Shown here in pieces: positions 59,208 through 64,000 of a DNA stretch of 64,000 nucleotides (positions are counted from its first letter, which is position 1; each line of letters opens with the position of its first letter). Where the stretch lies: assembly GCF_001913155.1 (NCBI RefSeq), contig NZ_CP018760.1:868001-932000 (forward strand), in the 5' to 3' direction. This DNA comes from Maribacter hydrothermalis (GTDB taxonomy: Bacteria; Bacteroidota; Bacteroidia; Flavobacteriales; Flavobacteriaceae). A program made the position numbers and the translations under genes. Below the pieces are notes generated by a model. The model worked only from the letters and a program-made list of their open reading frames with translations. It ran no database searches and had not been told where the DNA came from.

Positions 59208-61193
59208 ATGAAATATTTAGTACTAACTCTAATAGGTTTTATGTTGTTAAACTCTTGCGATAGTAACCATAAAACAATTACCGACTATAATAGCTATCCC
59301 ACGCCTGTACAGGAAAATCTTTGGCCGCAGTACAGTACAGATTCTACATTGTTTAAACTTTGGTCTCCTAATGCACAGGAGGTTGTTTTAAGATTATTTA
59401 GAACGGGCAATGACTCCGAATCATTTGCAATATATTCTCTTATAAAATCAAATCAAGGTATTTGGCAAATAACTGTAAACGAAGATTTAAACAGAATTTA
59501 CTATTCTTTTCAAGTTAAGGAATCTAACAATTGGCTAAATGAAACTCCTGGAATTTATGCAAAAGCAGTAGGCGTAAACGGCAATAGAGCTATGATTCTA
59601 GATATGGAGACCACTAATCCAAATTTTTGGGAATATGACACATCCCCTACACTGAAAAAATTAAATGAAGCGGTCATTTATGAGTTGCATATACGTGATA
59701 TGACAATTCACCCTCAGTCCGGAACTAAATTCCCTGGTAAATATTTGGGTTTAGTAGAAACTGGCACTAAAGGACCTAATGAAATTAACACAGGAATTGA
59801 CCACCTTAAAGAGTTAGGCATTACTCATGTACATCTTTTACCCACTTTTGACCATTATTCCATAGATGAGGTAAACCTTGATACACCCCAATTTAATTGG
59901 GGCTATGACCCAAAAAATTATAATGTTCCTGAAGGTTCTTTTTCCTCAGACCCTTTTAATGCTAAAGTACGCATAAAGGAATTTAAGCAAATGGTGAAGG
60001 CTTTTCACGACAATGGCATAGGAGTTATCATGGATGTTGTCTATAACCACACAGGGAAAACTGAGGAATCTAATTTTAATCAAGAAGTTCCCGGTTATTA
60101 TTACCGTCATTGGGAAGATGGCTCATATTCAGATGCAGCAGCGTGTGGCAACGAAACTGCTTCTGAACGCCACATGATGCGGAAGTTCATTTTTGAATCT
60201 GTTTTATATTGGATCAAAGAATATCACATAGACGGATTTAGATTTGACCTAATGGGTATTCATGATATTGAAACCATGAATAAAATAGCCGATGCTGTTC
60301 GTGAAATAAATCCTGATGCTTTACTTTATGGAGAAGGATGGACCGCTAACGATTCACCGTTACCCGAAGAAAAACGAGCGCTTAAAAAACATATGCAACA
60401 GTTACCAAAAATTGCAGCATTTAGCGATGATTTGCGAGACGGACTTAAAGGTTCCGTTTTCGAAGATGAAAGTTTAGGTTTTATAAGTGGTGCTAAAAAC
60501 AAGCAAGAATCAATTAAATTCGGTATAGTCGGTGCTATTTCACATCCTGAAGTTAATTATAACAACGTTAATTACTCAGATGCTCCATGGACCACAGAGC
60601 CCTGGCAATCTATAAATTATGTGTCTTGCCATGATAATCACACCCTTTTTGATAAACTTAAAATTTCAAGACCAGATGCTCAATTAGAAAAATTAATAGC
60701 AATGGATAAATTGGCAAATGCAATTGTTTTAACATCGCAAGGAACTCCTTTGCTACACGCAGGCTCAGAAATACTAAGAACTAAAAATGGCGAACATAAT
60801 TCTTATAACCTACCAGATAGCATCAACCAAATAAACTGGAATTGGAAAAGTGAACATAAAGACGTTTTCACATACTATAAAAACCTAATTCGACTACGGA
60901 AAGAACATCCAGCTTTTTACATGGCTAATGCTTCAGAAGTTCGTGAACATTTAAAATTTCAAAAATCCAATGATAGCCTTGTTTCCTTTACCTTAGAAGG
61001 TAATGCAAATAATGATAGTTGGAAAAAAATTTTAATCATTTATAATGCATCCAACGAAAAAGTAAATTATAAAATTGATGGTATTTGGCAAGAAGCTGTT
61101 TCTGGCAGTACCTTTGATTTTAAAGGTACGCGGTTTATAAAAAATACAATTATAGTACCAGCACTTTCTATGTACGTTGCATTTCAAAAATAA
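59208..61193 (+). CDS. pulA: Type I pullulanase, lipoprotein
   Basis: This 661-residue GH13 enzyme cleaves alpha-1,6 links in pullulan or branched glucans. It has a lipoprotein signal (KYLVLTLIGFMLLNSCDS, Cys17). A CBM48-like N-terminal domain follows (TLFKLWSPNAQEVVLRLF), then the catalytic barrel. The type I signature is NWGYDPKNYNVPEGSFSSDP. The catalytic residues are Asp347 (DGFRFDLMG), Glu376 (LYGEGWTAN) and Asp476 (VSCHDNHTLFD). The lipid anchor places it at the cell surface or in the periplasm. No other sugar-uptake genes (SusC/SusD) are in the window. Confidence 0.94.
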   Translation: MKYLVLTLIGFMLLNSCDSNHKTITDYNSYPTPVQENLWPQYSTDSTLFKLWSPNAQEVVLRLFRTGNDSESFAIYSLIKSNQGIWQITVNEDLNRIYYSFQVKESNNWLNETPGIYAKAVGVNGNRAMILDMETTNPNFWEYDTSPTLKKLNEAVIYELHIRDMTIHPQSGTKFPGKYLGLVETGTKGPNEINTGIDHLKELGITHVHLLPTFDHYSIDEVNLDTPQFNWGYDPKNYNVPEGSFSSDPFNAKVRIKEFKQMVKAFHDNGIGVIMDVVYNHTGKTEESNFNQEVPGYYYRHWEDGSYSDAAACGNETASERHMMRKFIFESVLYWIKEYHIDGFRFDLMGIHDIETMNKIADAVREINPDALLYGEGWTANDSPLPEEKRALKKHMQQLPKIAAFSDDLRDGLKGSVFEDESLGFISGAKNKQESIKFGIVGAISHPEVNYNNVNYSDAPWTTEPWQSINYVSCHDNHTLFDKLKISRPDAQLEKLIAMDKLANAIVLTSQGTPLLHAGSEILRTKNGEHNSYNLPDSINQINWNWKSEHKDVFTYYKNLIRLRKEHPAFYMANASEVREHLKFQKSNDSLVSFTLEGNANNDSWKKILIIYNASNEKVNYKIDGIWQEAVSGSTFDFKGTRFIKNTIIVPALSMYVAFQK

Positions 61194-61223
61194 ACAAAGC
61201 CTCCACTAAATAAAAAAAATATC

Positions 61224-61448
61224 ATGAGTTCAGATTCTCAACCTAACAATCCCCTGCACGGTGTAAAACTAGTGACTATTCTAGAAGAACTTACCGAAAA
61301 ATATTCATGGGAAGACTTAGCCGGTCAGGTTAACATCAATTGTTTCAAGAGTAATCCTTCAATAAAATCTAGCTTAAAATTTTTACGCAGAACACCATGG
61401 GCGCGTGAAAAAGTGGAACATTTATACCTTCAATCCTTTAAAAAATAA
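61224..61448 (+). CDS. VF530 family DNA-binding protein
   Basis: This 74-residue protein shows the VF530 (DUF2132) pattern: [58 protein letters not shown]. The family has a double-stranded DNA-binding fold and no established job. It overlaps the next gene by one base (TAATG), so it is translationally coupled with trmL. Confidence 0.9.
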   Translation: MSSDSQPNNPLHGVKLVTILEELTEKYSWEDLAGQVNINCFKSNPSIKSSLKFLRRTPWAREKVEHLYLQSFKK

Positions 61449-61900
61449 TGAGCTTTAACATTGTACTTATTGAGCCGGAAATTCCCAATAATACGGGAAA
61501 TATTGGTAGATTAGCCCTAGCCACAGGTTCTACTCTGCATTTAGTAAAGCCATTTGGTTTTGAACTTACCGATAAACGTTTAAAACGGGCAGGACTAGAT
61601 TATTGGCAACACCTTAATGTAATTATGTACGAAAATGTTGATGCATTTTTCAAAGAACATGATGACAAAAAAATGATTTTCTTCTCAGCTACCGCAACCA
61701 AAAATCATTGGGAAATTGATTTTGAAGATAATATGTTCTTAGTTTTCGGAAAAGAATCGGTAGGGCTATCCAAACCCATATTAGAAGAAAATGCAGACAA
61801 GGCGGTAAAAATTCCTTTATACAGCGAACACATACGTAGTCTTAATTTAGCCAATGCGGTTGCAATTTCAATTTACGAAGGATTACGACAACTAAATTAA
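61448..61900 (+). CDS. trmL: tRNA (cytidine(34)-2'-O)-methyltransferase
   Basis: This 150-residue SPOUT methyltransferase modifies the ribose of wobble base 34 in certain leucine tRNAs. The motif EPEIPNNTGNIGRLALATG is at the start, followed by DYWQHLNVIMYENVDAFF, LVFGKESVGLSK and IPLYSEHIRSLNLANAVAISIYEGLRQ. This is the short TrmL form without the extra N-terminal domain. Its start overlaps the stop of the VF530 gene. Confidence 0.95.
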   Translation: MSFNIVLIEPEIPNNTGNIGRLALATGSTLHLVKPFGFELTDKRLKRAGLDYWQHLNVIMYENVDAFFKEHDDKKMIFFSATATKNHWEIDFEDNMFLVFGKESVGLSKPILEENADKAVKIPLYSEHIRSLNLANAVAISIYEGLRQLN

Positions 61901-61949
61901 TTTTACTTAAGGTTACTTTGTATCTTTAAAAGACCAATACAGAGAACCT

Positions 61950-64000
61950 ATGTTAACCACCAACCGCTTCATATTATTATTATTTATGTTACTTCTTCTA
62001 TTTTCATGTGAAGAAGAAAAAAAAGAAACAGTAAAAGTAATTCCTGTAGAATTTAATACTCCCCAAAATTTTGAGCTGGAGGAAATTTATCACCCTAGCA
62101 ACTTTGACCAAGGCTCGTGGGTGGCTTTAGCACAAGGTGATGGTAACACCATGTATTCTTGTGACCAATATGGTAAGCTTTATCAATTTAAAATACCAGC
62201 AATAGGATCTGCGCTTTCTCAAAAAGATGTTGTACCAATAGATGTAGAAATTGGCGAAGCTCACGGTTTGCTTTGGGCTTTTAATAGCTTGTATGTTGCA
62301 GTTAATAAAAACTGGGATGATGATATACCCGATGATCAAGAGAATGGTAGTGGAATTTATAGAATTACAGACACTAATAATGACGGCCAGTTAGATGCTG
62401 TAAAAATGCTACTAAAATTAGAAGGTAGCGGGGAACACGGCCCACATAGTTTTGCTTTGTCCCCAGACGGCAAGGAAGTATATTTTATTGCTGGCAATCA
62501 CACTTTAATTCCGGATAGGGTAAAAGAAAATAGCCGAATACCTACCAACTGGGGAGAAGACAATTTACTTAAACCCTTTTTAGATGCTAGAGGCCATGCT
62601 AATGATGTAAAAGCCCCTGGCGGATGGATAACTAAGTTTAACCCGGATGGGTCTTCCTTTGAATTAATTTCTGTCGGATTTAGAAATCCGTTCGATATGG
62701 CTTTCAATTCCGACGGTGAGCTTTTTGCTTACGATGCGGACATGGAATGGGATATTGGAATGCCATGGTATAGGCCCACTAGAATTTGCCACGTTACCAG
62801 TGGCAGTGAATTTGGGTGGAGAACCGGCTCTGGAAAATGGCCTGCATATTATCCAGATAATCTACCCGCTGTTCATAATCTAGAACAAGGTTCACCTACG
62901 GCTGTTTTATCAACGGCAAATTTAAATCTTCCCATAAAATATAAAAACGGATTACTTGCAATGGACTGGAGTTTTGGCACAGTTTATTTTATCGATTTAA
63001 TACCAGATGGAAGTTCTTACAAAGCCAATAGAGAAGAGTTTTTATCAGGAACTCCTTTACCTTTAACTGATATGGTCGCTGGCAACGATGGTCATATTTA
63101 TTTTGCCACTGGGGGTCGCAGGTTAGATTCACATCTGTATCGACTAAGATACACCGGTACAAAAAACACGGATATAAACTCAACAAATTCTAAAGAGAAC
63201 GAAGCTCGAAATCTTCGTAAAAAATTAGAAGAGTATCACAAAATAGTTTCTGAAAGGGGTACCGAACTAGCCTGGGAACATTTAGCCAATAATGATCGGT
63301 TTATAAGATACGCGGCAAGGTTAGTTCTAGAACATCAACCAATAGAATCATGGATAAACCGGTATAAAAGTGAAACAGATAGTAGAAAAATTATTGAAAG
63401 TAGTATAGCCTTAAACCACCAAGCATCTTCTAATTTACAAGATCTCATATTAAATAAACTCTTAGGAATTACCTTTAACAATTTAGACCAATCTTTAAAA
63501 ATGGAACTATTAAGGGCCTATTCTTTAAATTTCATTAGAATGGGAATGCCTTCGGCCGTAACGAAGAAAAAAATCGTTCAATTACTAAATCCAACCTTCC
63601 CGGCGAAGGAAAGTGCCATCAGTAAAGAAACCGCCCAGCTATTATTATTCTTAGATGCCGATGGAATAACTAAAAAAATAGTAGAACAATTAGAGTACCA
63701 TACGGAACAAAACACCGTAACCGAAGGTGTTGAAATGTTATCTGAAGAAGCAACTTTACGTAGTGAACAATACGGACCGTTAATTAGAGATGTGATTTCA
63801 AAAATGCCGCCTAGTGAAGCCATTTTTTATGGAATGCTTTTAAGTAACGTAGAAAATGGTTGGAACGAAGATTTAAGAAAACGCTATTTTCTATGGTATT
63901 TTGATGTCCTAGGATCTAAGGGAGGTATGAGCTTTAAAGCATATATGGAAAATGTTAGACAGAGAGCATTAACGCATGTTCCCGAAAATAGAAGAGATTA
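61950..64000 (+). CDS. Lipoprotein with sugar-dehydrogenase-like propeller and HEAT-like region (partial)
   Basis: An ATG at 61950 opens a frame that is uninterrupted to the window end: 683 full codons, truncated at the 3' side. It starts with a lipoprotein signal (FILLLFMLLLLFSCEEE, Cys20). A beta-propeller-like region follows, with GEAHGLLWAFNSLYVAVNK, GEHGPHSFALSPDGKEVYFI, SVGFRNPFDMAFNSDGELFAYDADMEWDIGMPWYRPTR and NDGHIYFATGGRRLDSHLYRL. That region resembles soluble-glucose/sorbosone dehydrogenase-like proteins. From about residue 420 the chain is helical, recalling HEAT repeats. A cytochrome c domain often follows in relatives, but the window ends too early to see one. The substrate is unknown. 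Confidence 0.85.
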   Translation, partial: MLTTNRFILLLFMLLLLFSCEEEKKETVKVIPVEFNTPQNFELEEIYHPSNFDQGSWVALAQGDGNTMYSCDQYGKLYQFKIPAIGSALSQKDVVPIDVEIGEAHGLLWAFNSLYVAVNKNWDDDIPDDQENGSGIYRITDTNNDGQLDAVKMLLKLEGSGEHGPHSFALSPDGKEVYFIAGNHTLIPDRVKENSRIPTNWGEDNLLKPFLDARGHANDVKAPGGWITKFNPDGSSFELISVGFRNPFDMAFNSDGELFAYDADMEWDIGMPWYRPTRICHVTSGSEFGWRTGSGKWPAYYPDNLPAVHNLEQGSPTAVLSTANLNLPIKYKNGLLAMDWSFGTVYFIDLIPDGSSYKANREEFLSGTPLPLTDMVAGNDGHIYFATGGRRLDSHLYRLRYTGTKNTDINSTNSKENEARNLRKKLEEYHKIVSERGTELAWEHLANNDRFIRYAARLVLEHQPIESWINRYKSETDSRKIIESSIALNHQASSNLQDLILNKLLGITFNNLDQSLKMELLRAYSLNFIRMGMPSAVTKKKIVQLLNPTFPAKESAISKETAQLLLFLDADGITKKIVEQLEYHTEQNTVTEGVEMLSEEATLRSEQYGPLIRDVISKMPPSEAIFYGMLLSNVENGWNEDLRKRYFLWYFDVLGSKGGMSFKAYMENVRQRALTHVPENRRD

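Noticed and set aside
1..64000. tRNA or rRNA genes
   Set aside because: I saw no cloverleaf-like segment with a TTCGANNC arm in the spacers and no rRNA-like sequence, but a dedicated tRNA search was not possible.

Overview
This window is chromosomal DNA of a member of the Flavobacteriia (phylum Bacteroidota), most likely a marine Flavobacteriaceae species. The evidence is its low G+C content, type IX secretion system (T9SS) parts (PorT/SprT, a DUF5103 plug protein, two type B C-terminal sorting domains), a TamL-type lipoprotein, a 287-residue primary sigma factor without region 1.1, an Nqr sodium pump, and several starts preceded by a TAnnTTTG -7 box. I cannot name the species. I see no rRNA, tRNA, insertion sequence, prophage or CRISPR array.

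Layout. 1-3.2 kb: a lipoprotein, a carboxypeptidase-regulatory-like protein and an MFS permease whose start abuts a 7-bp tandem repeat. 3.2-6.6 kb: kynureninase, a GNAT acetyltransferase, an O-methyltransferase, a PAP2 phosphatase and TatA. 6.7-11.2 kb: an M1-like aminopeptidase, a DUF6702-like protein and two overlapping CarboxypepD_reg-like exported proteins. 11.5-22.5 kb: the accessory-looking heart of the window, two paralogous modules. Each has a long repetitive, phage-fibre-like exported protein followed, with 1-base or 3-base junctions, by a short exported protein ending in a T9SS type B domain. Module B also has a 217-residue head-like protein. 22.6-25.5 kb: a Tat-type D,D-carboxypeptidase, an M48 peptidase, a 55-residue membrane protein and two tandem ankyrin proteins.

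25.7-36.5 kb: gpmI, map and a methyltransferase face a complete nqrABCDEF operon. After a terminator-like hairpin this operon continues into an unknown 120-residue gene and apbE, whose product attaches FMN to NqrB and NqrC. 36.6-48 kb: the T9SS plug, DUF3667, apaG, pruA, a DinB-like protein, a 38-codon ORF, rsmG, a front-end desaturase, an aspartate-type aminotransferase and the trkH/trkA potassium uptake pair. 48-64 kb: ubiE/menG, porT, a SpoU methyltransferase, tamL, fbaA, accD, rpsO, pnp, the primary sigma factor, a type I pullulanase, a VF530 protein, trmL and the start of a large propeller/HEAT lipoprotein cut by the window end.

How it fits together: most of the window is housekeeping. 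The surface-export theme recurs: two fibre modules that probably use the T9SS, two T9SS components (PorT, plug), TamL and TatA. The fibre modules are the best candidate for an undescribed system. The fibres themselves show no sorting domain, while the partner encoded next to each one does, which suggests secretion or anchoring as a pair.
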